Positions 1 through 6,001 of a stretch of 6,188 nucleotides of DNA are shown one piece after another. The notes under the pieces are model-generated. The model saw only the letters and a list, made by a program, of their open reading frames with translations, was not told the origin of the DNA and did no database searches. The stretch lies in the NCBI GenBank assembly GCA_945885485.1, contig CAMCYT010000156.1, positions 1 through 6,188 on the forward strand. Reading direction: 5' to 3'. Position 1 is the stretch's first letter. Every line of letters starts with the position of its first letter. Both the position numbers and the translations under genes were made by a program. The DNA comes from Prosthecobacter debontii. GTDB taxonomy: Bacteria; Verrucomicrobiota; Verrucomicrobiia; Verrucomicrobiales; Akkermansiaceae.

Positions 1-242
1 CGATGTATGAGTGCCGTCTTGGGTATACGAAGGGAAAGCTCGGAATCAAAAATCTGTAGAAATGCACGCGCTTGAGAGAGGTGATTTACGGAACGCTGTG
101 TGAGCGCGTAACCATCTGTGTTTTGAGTGACGATTGCGCCCAAGATCACGAGTAGCACGGATGAAATTGCCATCGTTACCAACATCTCGATCAAGGTGAA
201 ACCTCTGGACCTCGTTTTTTGCAATGAATTTCGGTCACTCAT
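1..242 (-). CDS. Prepilin-type pseudopilin, GspJ/PilW-like (Verru_Chthon cassette protein C-like), 3' end beyond window
   Basis: The frame opens with ATG at 242-240 and stays open for 80 codons to the left edge, so only the N-terminus is present. The leader is 14 residues, rich in Lys and Arg, and ends in RSRG. It is followed by FTLIEMLVTMAI and a hydrophobic helix to about residue 36. This is the prepilin peptidase site, with Gly at -1, Phe at +1 and Glu at +5 (residue 19). Glu-Met at +5/+6 is usual for GspJ/PilW-type minor pseudopilins, and the helix continues into a soluble stretch containing LSQARAF, which resembles the remembered pattern of cassette protein C. The start codon overlaps the stop of the preceding pseudopilin gene in an ATGA, suggesting translational coupling; only a weak GGA lies upstream. 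The expected role is an inner-membrane pseudopilin processed by a PilD-like peptidase. The prepilin call is firm; the C assignment is moderate. Confidence 0.88.
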   Translation of the reverse strand, partial: MSDRNSLQKTRSRGFTLIEMLVTMAISSVLLVILGAIVTQNTDGYALTQRSVNHLSQARAFLQIFDSELSLRIPKTALIH

Positions 243-745
243 AAAATTCCATCGCGCGTGCTGATAAATTGATAAGTCAATTTCTTGCGCTTATTCGGTG
301 ATGCTTTTGCCGGGTATTGAATTTGGATCGAAACCCGTGCGAGCGAAGACGCTTTGGATTGATTCAAGCGAGGCAGGTATGGTTCTGCCTCGACCTTTAC
401 GAGATAAGTAGCTTGATCCGCGTCTTCAACAAGTAGCGCTCCATCCTGTTTATATCTTAATTCCATCGCAACCTCTGGCGTATCTGCGGATGGAAAGGGA
501 AATGTGATTTCATAACCGGATGGCTTCATGGCTTCTGCCCACTCACTCATGATTTTTCGTTGCACATCACGCACCAACCATGCGGAGCGCGTATCGGCAT
601 CTGCTGCTTGACGTGAATGATGCGCCCCACCAGTTGCCGCAACGATCAAAGGAACACTGAAAGCGATAATGCCGATCGCGATCACGACCTCTGAGAGCGT
701 CATACCGCTTTTAAGCATTAACTTCATATCTGGTTTCGTAATCAT
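239..745 (-). CDS. Prepilin-type pseudopilin, GspI/PilV-like (Verru_Chthon cassette protein B-like)
   Basis: A complete 168-residue pseudopilin. A 14-residue leader with four Lys ends in LKSG and is followed by MTLSEVVIAIGIIAF and a hydrophobic helix to about residue 37. Gly is at -1 and Glu at +5 (residue 19), but the +1 residue is Met instead of the usual Phe. Glu-Val at +5/+6 is typical of GspI/PilV. The following DADTRSAWLVRDVQ (about residues 49-62) fits the remembered pattern of cassette protein B, and the rest is a short beta-rich globular domain. The ATG at 745 overlaps the stop of the upstream gene (ATGA), and its own stop overlaps the next start in the same way. There is no recognisable Shine-Dalgarno, so re-initiation is likely. 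Met7 or Met10 could also serve as start and would still leave a leader. It probably acts in the inner membrane and periplasm as part of a pseudopilus tip. Confidence 0.9.
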   Translation of the reverse strand: MITKPDMKLMLKSGMTLSEVVIAIGIIAFSVPLIVAATGGAHHSRQAADADTRSAWLVRDVQRKIMSEWAEAMKPSGYEITFPFPSADTPEVAMELRYKQDGALLVEDADQATYLVKVEAEPYLPRLNQSKASSLARVSIQIQYPAKASPNKRKKLTYQFISTRDGIL

Positions 746-1410
746 GGTGTGATATTTCGAGCATTAGCTGTTAGGCGATTTACCAGAAGCAGATCAAACA
801 TGGGCGTCTGATTTGACATCTCACTTATTCGAAAGGCGCTTCCATTTCGCGCCACTTGTGCAATGGCGATATGAATTGGCGCACTGGAAGATGGATAGAT
901 GATTTGTCCGTTTGAGCCGAAGACGATCATGTGACACTTCATTTCCACTCCACGCTGATGAATGGTTAATGTTTTTACCTGATCCACCACGGTGGATTGA
1001 TCTGATTCGATCATGAATTTTGTAACGAAGTGAAAATTTTGAGCTAGTGTTGTCCAGCGCTGAAGCGGTCCTACACCGCTGCTTTCATTATCTATCGGTA
1101 GATAACGGCCATCGATTTTTTCTACTTCAATCAATGACATCGAGCGGAGGCCAGATTTTCCGCTTTCTCTAACAGGTATGATTAATGCCGTTGAATTACG
1201 CGTAGCGATCGCATGGGCACGGGCTTGTTGAAGATGTGTTTTTACCATCTCACGTGATGTTTTTCGCGCTTGATGAGACGAATTCGATATCCCCGAAACG
1301 GCGATCCCTGCCAAAATCATCACTATCGCCATTACTACAAGTAACTCGATGAGGCTGAATGCCGAAAGAGCAGAAGTCTTCCGACACGTTTTGGATACAC
1401 AGGGGGGCAT
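742..1410 (-). CDS. Prepilin-type pseudopilin, GspH/FimT-like (Verru_Chthon cassette protein D-like)
   Basis: A complete 222-residue protein. A 17-residue leader (Lys7, Arg10, Lys11) ends in LSA and is followed by FSLIELLVVMAIV and a hydrophobic helix to about residue 39. Glu22 is Glu+5. The -1 residue is Ala where Gly is normal; prepilin peptidases tolerate Ala, so processing is still expected. The helix is followed by a stretch with QARAHAIATRNS (about residues 62-73), as in GspH/FimT/FimU proteins. The C-terminal part has an FGSNGQII strand and ends in LLVNRLTANARN, like the terminal 'plTGrv' strand of that family. It is the first of three pseudopilin genes joined by ATGA overlaps, and follows an 86-base gap after the 215-codon gene. 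That gap holds no convincing terminator or promoter, so co-transcription with the upstream gene is possible. There is no Shine-Dalgarno before the ATG. The family call is firm and the cassette letter moderate. Confidence 0.9.
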   Translation of the reverse strand: MPPCVSKTCRKTSALSAFSLIELLVVMAIVMILAGIAVSGISNSSHQARKTSREMVKTHLQQARAHAIATRNSTALIIPVRESGKSGLRSMSLIEVEKIDGRYLPIDNESSGVGPLQRWTTLAQNFHFVTKFMIESDQSTVVDQVKTLTIHQRGVEMKCHMIVFGSNGQIIYPSSSAPIHIAIAQVARNGSAFRISEMSNQTPMFDLLLVNRLTANARNITP

Positions 1411-1496
1411 GTGAACGCGCTTGGTCGCACGTAGTTTTTTCTGTTAGGCGATAAAAGTAAATCGAATAATCGTTAACGGCGCGATAATCTCTAGAA

Positions 1497-2144
1497 TTAT
1501 TCTCCTTGTGGCTTTTCAGCCTGAATCTGCTTGAGCTTGGCATCTGCCATCTGGAGCAGGGTGGCTTCATCGTTTTGGCGGTCATCGTCTTCCAAGATAA
1601 ATGAGAGTTTATCCTTGGCTTGTTCTCTTATCTCCTGAGATGAATGATTCAAAAATTCAATATAAGCCCGTATTTGGAGAGCGGGATCACGGTTTTCGTT
1701 AATGATATGGTGTAGAAGATCTTGTGCCATATCTTTGGGCAGTTGCGTATCCGCAGCCATATCTACAAATGTGGCTAAATTCAATAGTACGCCGTGTCCA
1801 AGCGCCTCCGCTCTCACATTTTCAGGTATGCGCTTGTCCTGTGCAATCGCACGTAATTGTGTGGCGACTTCTTGGTTGCTAAGTGTTTGATGGGTAATCA
1901 GCCGATCAATACGTTTCGATGCCGAGTCAGCTGAAGAACCTGGACGGTTTTGAGGATGAGTTTGGGGGGTTTTCTCACCAAAACCTAATGAGTGCCAGCC
2001 TATCCCCTTCTGAGTATTTTTGGATAGATTGCTTGTTGTTGGTTGGGATTGAGCAGATGTCTGCTTTGTCTCTGGCCAAGCGAACCAGATAGAAATCAGC
2101 AACAATAAACCGATCAGAATGAGTTTGGTTCTTTGCTTCTTCAT
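1497..2144 (-). CDS. Membrane-anchored helical protein of unknown function, possibly HEAT-like
   Basis: A 215-residue protein of no family I can name. A short basic N-terminus (MKKQRTK) precedes one hydrophobic segment (residues 8-23) ending in WFAWP, with no convincing signal peptidase site. It is most likely an N-in single-span anchor or uncleaved signal. Residues 27-75 are a Ser/Thr/Gln/Asn-rich, presumably disordered periplasmic linker. Residues 78-215 are predicted to be almost all helix, with a repeating helix-turn-helix rhythm (for example IPENVRAEALGHGVLLNLA, and later PALQIRAYIEFLN) suggestive of HEAT-type repeats, and an acidic, coiled-coil-like tail. It lies between the large secreted protein gene (84 bases upstream, across a hairpin) and the pseudopilin genes (86 bases downstream). 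That position suggests an accessory or scaffold role for the export or assembly machinery, which is inference. No Shine-Dalgarno is visible before the ATG. Confidence 0.85.
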   Translation of the reverse strand: MKKQRTKLILIGLLLLISIWFAWPETKQTSAQSQPTTSNLSKNTQKGIGWHSLGFGEKTPQTHPQNRPGSSADSASKRIDRLITHQTLSNQEVATQLRAIAQDKRIPENVRAEALGHGVLLNLATFVDMAADTQLPKDMAQDLLHHIINENRDPALQIRAYIEFLNHSSQEIREQAKDKLSFILEDDDRQNDEATLLQMADAKLKQIQAEKPQGE

Positions 2145-2171
2145 CGTGAAATATTTGGAACGCTAGACCTT

Positions 2172-2219
2172 AAAAGCAAACATCATCCATTCCTCGTGAG
2201 AAATGGATGATGTGCTTTT
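2172..2219 (-). terminator. Strong intergenic hairpin, probable terminator or 3'-end/attenuator structure
   Basis: The arms are 2172-2178 plus 2181-2190, and 2203-2212 plus 2213-2219. They pair over 17 perfect base pairs (10 inner, 7 outer), interrupted only by an AA bulge at 2179-2180, around a loop of about 12 bases. The outer arms are AAAAGCA and TGCTTTT, the A-tract/T-tract form seen in bidirectional intrinsic terminators. The structure begins 9 bases after the stop of the 1228-codon gene. It ends only 27 bases before the ATG of the next gene, leaving little room for a separate promoter. Partial read-through, or an mRNA-stabilising role, is therefore as likely as full termination. The T-run is short, with four T. 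Confidence 0.7.
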
Positions 2220-2228
2220 GGGATAAAA

Positions 2229-5200
2229 TTAGCGTCTTACTGTGTAATCCTGAGTGATCTTGTGATTGATACCGGCGATTTCAACATTCGAGTAGAACCA
2301 AAGATTTGTGGTATTTTCTTGGACGGTGATTTTCACCACTCCGTTGCCTGAGCCTTTTAGACCAATCAGGCCAGTAACTGGGTCAGGAACTCCACCCGAG
2401 ACCATCTCTGCAGAGACCCATGGTGTTTCGACCTCTGCCACAGTTACTTCTCCGGTGACTGGATCAGTTGTTGTTACCTCTGAGATAATTACTGGCCCAC
2501 TAGGAAGGCGCACCTCCCAATCACCAGGAGTGACAACTTGGACGTAGTATTCCGAGAAGGTAACCGGCACCGCTTGGGCAACCGGAGAGATGGTTGTGAT
2601 AGCTGGGGTGGTGCCGTCATTTTTCGTGACGGTTAATTGACCCGTTGTTACTGCATGGTGGTAATAACCACGAATTTGTTTGGGGCGCTGAAGGGCTACA
2701 GCATAGCCTTTTGCCGTCGCGTTGAACAAATTCTTGGTTGCGTCCGTGCGTGTGTGAGACAAGGCAAGCAAACCCGTGGTCGACGCGAATGTCGCGGTTG
2801 TTCTATCTGTCGGCGTCATCGGAATAGAGATCCGATGGTTGAGATCCCAAGTTCCAATTTTAATGACTCCACCAAAATCACCACCGATGAGATTGTAACG
2901 GGTATTGAAACTTGTCGCTGTGATGCCACTGATTGGGAAGAATCCGCTGGAAGGAGAGCTGTATCTGGAGCCATTGACCAAACGTTTTTGATCGATTCCG
3001 CTGATGAATTGACCTCTGATAACTGCTGCTTGTGCGAAGAGTCGCAACGTGCCTTCGTAATGGAGGGAAGGGCGAGCCGAGGCCATGTTCACCGGACCAA
3101 TCAAAACGGGTTTGTTGAGTGAAGCTGAAAGCGCATTCATCGCCAGGAGTTCTCCATCGAGGATAGGAGCGCTGTAGGTGACGCGTGCGTTGTTGGACAA
3201 ATACACGTTGAATGCGGTCAATCCTGCGGCGCTGATTGTGCCTGTTATAGCTGCGTCACCACGCGGCTCTGATAGGACGGAATCAGCCAAAGGCAGCGCC
3301 ATGGTGTATTTGGTTGGCGTCGGATATTTATTGGTTCTGCCGTTGTATTTCGCCCTGCGTAGTTCGAAGCCAAGGAATTCTCCAGAAGAGCGCTCCATGA
3401 CACCGAGGATGATCCACACGCCGGGTGACTGCTCCACGTATTGCATATTTACGGAAATGACATCCGAGAGACCGGTTGGGCCGCCTACGCCGCTGAACTT
3501 GCCATCGTTTGTGAACGTGCCACGTCCACTAGCTCTAGTCGTGCTGAGCAACCCCTGGTAGCTATAGCTAAAAGCACGCCTGATGCTGACCTGCATGGTC
3601 ATGCTTGCAACGTGACCTTGTTCTGGGTCATAGACGAGACCGTAATATTTGGTGGCAATTGCCGCAGTGCTAAAAGGAACAGGACCCGCAGGAGCTGGAA
3701 GGTCAGGAACTCCTGAGAAACTATCTGGAGCGGTAGGATCATTGCCATTGAAGTATTCGTCATCGTCATTGATGCCGTCTAGATCTGTATCCGGCTTCCT
3801 TGGGTTTGATCCGATGAATTGGAATAGATAGTTGTTGAGTCTGGTCGGAGCCAATACGGTCCATTCGTAACTTGAGTTGACCGCGATCGAATCTGCGCCG
3901 TTAGCGGTTGTTGGGAAGCCTGTAGCCCAGGGCGGAGTTGCGATCACAGTGTTGGCGGCGGCAACCAAGCCGTCATAAATCCAACGATACCTGCGATTGT
4001 TAGGAAATCCAAAAATCGGCTCCAGGAAGCCCTTGCCGCCAAGCCAGTAGGAGTTACCTGTCGCCAGACTACCGATGGTGCGCTCTGCGCCGACGCGAAT
4101 AATTTCTGTTTCGAGAACGGCAAGTATGCCTCCGCGATTGAGCGCATCGGTTTTTGCTTGTTCATAGGTAAATCCACCATTGACTAGGTAGAACGGGAAG
4201 ACTTCGCGACCATCGGAGAGGCCGTCGCCGTCGGTATCGGCATTGTAAAGATCCGTGCTGAGGGCATCTTCTTGCCAGTCGAATAAGCCGTCGCCATCGC
4301 TATCGGTTGCTTCGAGGGTTTGCAGGCGATAGGTGCGGATGTCCGCAGAGAAATTGGAAGAGCGCTGGAAGATGGTAATGAACCAGCCTTGGGATTTAGG
4401 ATCTGGGGTAAAGATTGGAGGAGATGCGACGTGGCTACCGATAATAGGAGGCGTGATGTCCGTTTTCACAAGTGCAAGTGGACCGCCCGAATCTTCAAAG
4501 TGTGAGATTACGGCAGGAGCTACATCACCCTGAGGAGTAAGGGCAGATGAGGCATTCATCCAAACGACGCACTCTTGATTGGACACAAACAAAGGAGCGC
4601 CTTCGGAGCTGAGAGGGATTTCAGTGACGTAGTCGAGTCCGTTGATCGCTCCTGTGCCAAAATCCACAGTGCCTTTGATCCACATAATTCTGGGAGATCC
4701 GGAGGAAAGAACGAGGAGAGATCCATCTTTTGTGTTTCGGACACGAGGAGCGACAGTATTAATGGAAGCTGGCAAGGCAAGTGGCAGACCCAGAGCGATG
4801 AACCCGCCGTCAATCGTATAAAGCTGTAGGTCCAGACCATCTACGCCGTAGATCAGAATCTGGTCACCCGGAACCGTAAAGGTGTCGAACTGTAGAATTG
4901 TGGTTCCTACAGGAACCGCGTGCAAGGTTTCGAGCGGGACATCATTTCCTGATTTGCTGTAGTCGACAATCTCATCTCCCGTGTAGACGAGTAAGCGATT
5001 GTTAGTTACATAAATCGCGTTTACACCGATGGGGAGATTGAAGATATGAAATATGTCTTCTTGGCCAGCTTCCCATGTTACCCATAGTAAATCTCGGTCC
5101 CCCGTGACAATTACCATCGAGCCGTCAGCAGCGGTCGCTGTTGTCACAGCATTCAGTAGGTTGTCATACATCGGGGTATCACCAACCAGAATCACCGGAT

Positions 5201-5915
5201 CGATCGTATAAGAGCCAATGGTTTGAAGCTGACCATCCAAGGTAATGCGGTATTGGGTAAAGTCTTGATAATGATTCGTATCCAAGTTTTGACGAGCGGC
5301 CACAAGCGAGTAGCCCGAAGGCGTGCGCGTGACGGGAGCTGTGTCTAACAAGGTGCCAATAATCGAAGGAACGACGGTGGATACAACCTGACCTACAAGG
5401 TTACGACGATGAATAACGACTTCCGATTCCGAACCGAGAGTATTGAATGTTGCATCGTAGCGGTTCTGCCAAAGCACGCATTCCGAGTTAGATACGTAAA
5501 GGGTTTTTGCGGATGAGGAATTTGGAATGAGAACGGCACGGTTTTGATTGTCGACCCAGATGATCACACCGTTGATATCGCGAAACGAGACCGAGCCGTC
5601 TTCACCGGTTTTGTCAGTTATCGGCCTACTACCGAAAGGCGCGAATGAATTCGGAACTGTGATGGTGGTCGGATCAGCTGTGACTTGGGCGTTTTTATAG
5701 AACGAGCCTCCCGCAGGTGGGGCAACCAGTCCAAGGTTCACATCAGTTAAAGGTCCCGGTGTCGTGCCAGGGGGAGAAACATCTACGAGTTGTGCATGGG
5801 AAAAATTGACGCATAAGGCGAAGCAAAGCCCTAAGAGCAGAGAGAGAATTCGTGGGAATTTCATACAGTATAATCGGGTTTCAGATGGGGAATTGGACAG
5901 TAAATTGGACAGCAT
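2229..5915 (-). CDS. Large exported multidomain protein: propeller-like repeats, calcium loops, C-type-lectin-like and BACON-like domains
   Basis: A 1228-residue protein, presumably secreted or on the cell surface. Residues 18-41 form a Sec signal peptide (Lys19, Arg22, hydrophobic core, cleavage after SHA41). Residues about 101-535 hold three related propeller-like units. Calcium loops of the thrombospondin type 3 kind (DSDGDGLFD, DTDGDGLSD) lie at 538-571. A C-type-lectin-like domain follows at about 571-702, then a third calcium loop (DTDLDGIND, 709-717). Residues about 756-1090 are a beta-rich module with KYTMALP (869-875), of a kind recalled from other verrucomicrobial exported proteins. 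Residues about 1110-1228 resemble a BACON domain. There are no enzyme motifs, no PEP-CTERM tail and no membrane anchor, so adhesion or glycan binding is the best guess. The start at 5915 is chosen for its Shine-Dalgarno seven bases upstream. Met18 (5864) gives a more ordinary signal peptide but has none. Probably first gene of its transcript. Confidence 0.93.
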   Translation of the reverse strand: MLSNLLSNSPSETRLYCMKFPRILSLLLGLCFALCVNFSHAQLVDVSPPGTTPGPLTDVNLGLVAPPAGGSFYKNAQVTADPTTITVPNSFAPFGSRPITDKTGEDGSVSFRDINGVIIWVDNQNRAVLIPNSSSAKTLYVSNSECVLWQNRYDATFNTLGSESEVVIHRRNLVGQVVSTVVPSIIGTLLDTAPVTRTPSGYSLVAARQNLDTNHYQDFTQYRITLDGQLQTIGSYTIDPVILVGDTPMYDNLLNAVTTATAADGSMVIVTGDRDLLWVTWEAGQEDIFHIFNLPIGVNAIYVTNNRLLVYTGDEIVDYSKSGNDVPLETLHAVPVGTTILQFDTFTVPGDQILIYGVDGLDLQLYTIDGGFIALGLPLALPASINTVAPRVRNTKDGSLLVLSSGSPRIMWIKGTVDFGTGAINGLDYVTEIPLSSEGAPLFVSNQECVVWMNASSALTPQGDVAPAVISHFEDSGGPLALVKTDITPPIIGSHVASPPIFTPDPKSQGWFITIFQRSSNFSADIRTYRLQTLEATDSDGDGLFDWQEDALSTDLYNADTDGDGLSDGREVFPFYLVNGGFTYEQAKTDALNRGGILAVLETEIIRVGAERTIGSLATGNSYWLGGKGFLEPIFGFPNNRRYRWIYDGLVAAANTVIATPPWATGFPTTANGADSIAVNSSYEWTVLAPTRLNNYLFQFIGSNPRKPDTDLDGINDDDEYFNGNDPTAPDSFSGVPDLPAPAGPVPFSTAAIATKYYGLVYDPEQGHVASMTMQVSIRRAFSYSYQGLLSTTRASGRGTFTNDGKFSGVGGPTGLSDVISVNMQYVEQSPGVWIILGVMERSSGEFLGFELRRAKYNGRTNKYPTPTKYTMALPLADSVLSEPRGDAAITGTISAAGLTAFNVYLSNNARVTYSAPILDGELLAMNALSASLNKPVLIGPVNMASARPSLHYEGTLRLFAQAAVIRGQFISGIDQKRLVNGSRYSSPSSGFFPISGITATSFNTRYNLIGGDFGGVIKIGTWDLNHRISIPMTPTDRTTATFASTTGLLALSHTRTDATKNLFNATAKGYAVALQRPKQIRGYYHHAVTTGQLTVTKNDGTTPAITTISPVAQAVPVTFSEYYVQVVTPGDWEVRLPSGPVIISEVTTTDPVTGEVTVAEVETPWVSAEMVSGGVPDPVTGLIGLKGSGNGVVKITVQENTTNLWFYSNVEIAGINHKITQDYTVRR
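2232..2588 (-). other. BACON-like C-terminal domain of the large protein
   Basis: Residues about 1110-1228 show the spacing of BACON-type immunoglobulin-like domains. There is a first Trp (GDW, 1133) and a second Trp in PWVSAE (1166). A G-S-G-N-G turn follows at 1188-1192, leading into VVKITVQEN. The last strand pair is VEIAGINHKITQDY, with the usual closing Gln at 1222. The stretch between the two Trp residues is longer than usual and contains a DPVTG loop that recurs at 1178. The family is associated with carbohydrate or mucin binding in gut Bacteroidetes. Binding here is inference. Confidence 0.55.
3756..4304 (-). other. Calcium loops flanking an embedded C-type-lectin-like domain
   Basis: Residues 538-571 carry two DxDGDGLxD loops and residues 709-720 a third (DTDLDGINDDDE). 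Between them, the stretch from about 571 to 702 follows the C-type-lectin fold. A helix with FTYEQAKTDALNRGG comes first, then YWLGG (623-627) in the WIGL position, RWIYDG (644-649), PPWATGFP (661-668), DSIAV (675-679) and a final strand YLFQF (696-700). No cysteines are present, and no EPN, QPD or WND sugar-binding triplet is seen. The fold assignment is good, but classical calcium-dependent sugar binding is not supported. Confidence 0.7.
4311..5615 (-). repeat. Three degenerate protein repeats forming a propeller-like N-terminal region
   Basis: Three related units occur at residues about 101-240, 258-375 and 393-535. Each starts with DGS followed by strands ending in an I/L-W-V/I motif (IIWV, LLWV, IMWI). 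Each then has a core YVSNSECVLW (140-149), YVTNNRLLVY (302-311) or FVSNQECVVW (443-452). Units 1 and 3 continue in parallel through a VI-H segment, an IIG (PSIIG 183-187; PPIIG 489-493), and YRITLDGQLQTI or YRLQTLEA near the end. The identity is at protein level only; no exact DNA repeat was seen. A beta-propeller fold is inferred from the strand-rich aromatic pattern. Confidence 0.6.
5891..5912 (-). repeat. Tandem 10-base direct repeat near the start of the large gene
   Basis: The 10-mer AATTGGACAG occurs at 5891-5900 and again at 5903-5912 on the plus strand, with a 12-base period. It falls between the two candidate start codons of the large gene. If translation begins at 5915, the repeat encodes an LSN-L-LSN-S leader. 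If it begins at 5864, the repeat is in the 5' untranslated region and could be a regulator site. Confidence 0.6.
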
Positions 5916-5922
5916 TCAAGAG

Positions 5923-5927
5923 CTCCT
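5923..5927 (-). promoter_or_regulatory. Shine-Dalgarno for the large gene
   Basis: AGGAG on the minus strand lies seven bases before the ATG at 5915-5913, an ideal spacing. It is the clearest ribosome-binding site in the window and the main reason to prefer 5915 over 5864 as start, because no such site precedes the inner ATG. Confidence 0.65.
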
Positions 5928-5931
5928 GTGG

Positions 5932-5960
5932 TATATACCCAGCAACTACGGACTTGTTAG
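5932..5960 (-). promoter_or_regulatory. Candidate sigma-70-type promoter for the large gene
   Basis: On the minus strand CTAACA (5960-5955, four of six matches to TTGACA) is followed after 17 bases by TATATA (5937-5932, four of six to TATAAT). The -10 lies inside a perfect palindrome GGTATATACC (5930-5939). A T6A7 run at 5989-6001 lies upstream, where an AT-rich UP element could sit. The start of transcription would fall close to the AGGAG site. That would leave a very short leader for the 5915 start, or one of roughly 60 bases for the 5864 start. The match is weak and only suggestive. Confidence 0.3.
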
Positions 5961-6001
5961 TATGCTAAAAACTGGAGGATAGGAAGTATTTTTTAAAAAA
6001 A

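Noticed and set aside
1411..1496. Possible promoter (TTAACG with a TATCGC-like -10) before the GspH-like gene
   Set aside because: The -10 matches only three of six positions; no palindrome or ribosome site supports it.
1250..1585. Minus-strand frame of 111 codons across the gap between the helical protein and the GspH-like gene
   Set aside because: It overlaps both real genes out of frame, lacks any coherent domain, and both overlapped genes have clear protein features.
2172..2219. A tiny ORF (MDDVCF) inside the hairpin after a GAGGA sequence
   Set aside because: Spacing from GAGGA to the first ATG is too short, the peptide is six residues, and the bases are explained by stem complementarity.
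2637..3122. Plus-strand frame of 161 codons inside the large gene
   Set aside because: It is antisense to the strongly supported 1228-codon gene and its product is Arg/Cys-rich with no recognisable pattern.
3178..3716. Overlapping plus-strand frames of 127 and 91 codons
   Set aside because: They are shadows of the large gene on the other strand, with no ribosome-binding site or domain.
3944..4840. Minus- and plus-strand frames of 61 to 94 codons within the lectin-like and propeller regions
   Set aside because: All are out-of-frame or antisense shadows of a coding frame that shows clear calcium-loop and lectin-like motifs.
5891..5912. The two AATTGGACAG copies considered as the start of a CRISPR or iteron array
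   Set aside because: There are only two copies at a 12-base period, with no further units or spacers nearby.
5764..5982. Plus-strand frame of 72 codons over the promoter region of the large gene
   Set aside because: It runs antisense through the signal peptide and leader, and its product has no recognisable feature.
5989..6001. T6A7 run after the small edge ORF considered as a terminator
   Set aside because: The only adjacent stem is 6 bp and AT-rich (AAAATC/GATTTT), overlapping the stop codon, so an intrinsic terminator is not supported.
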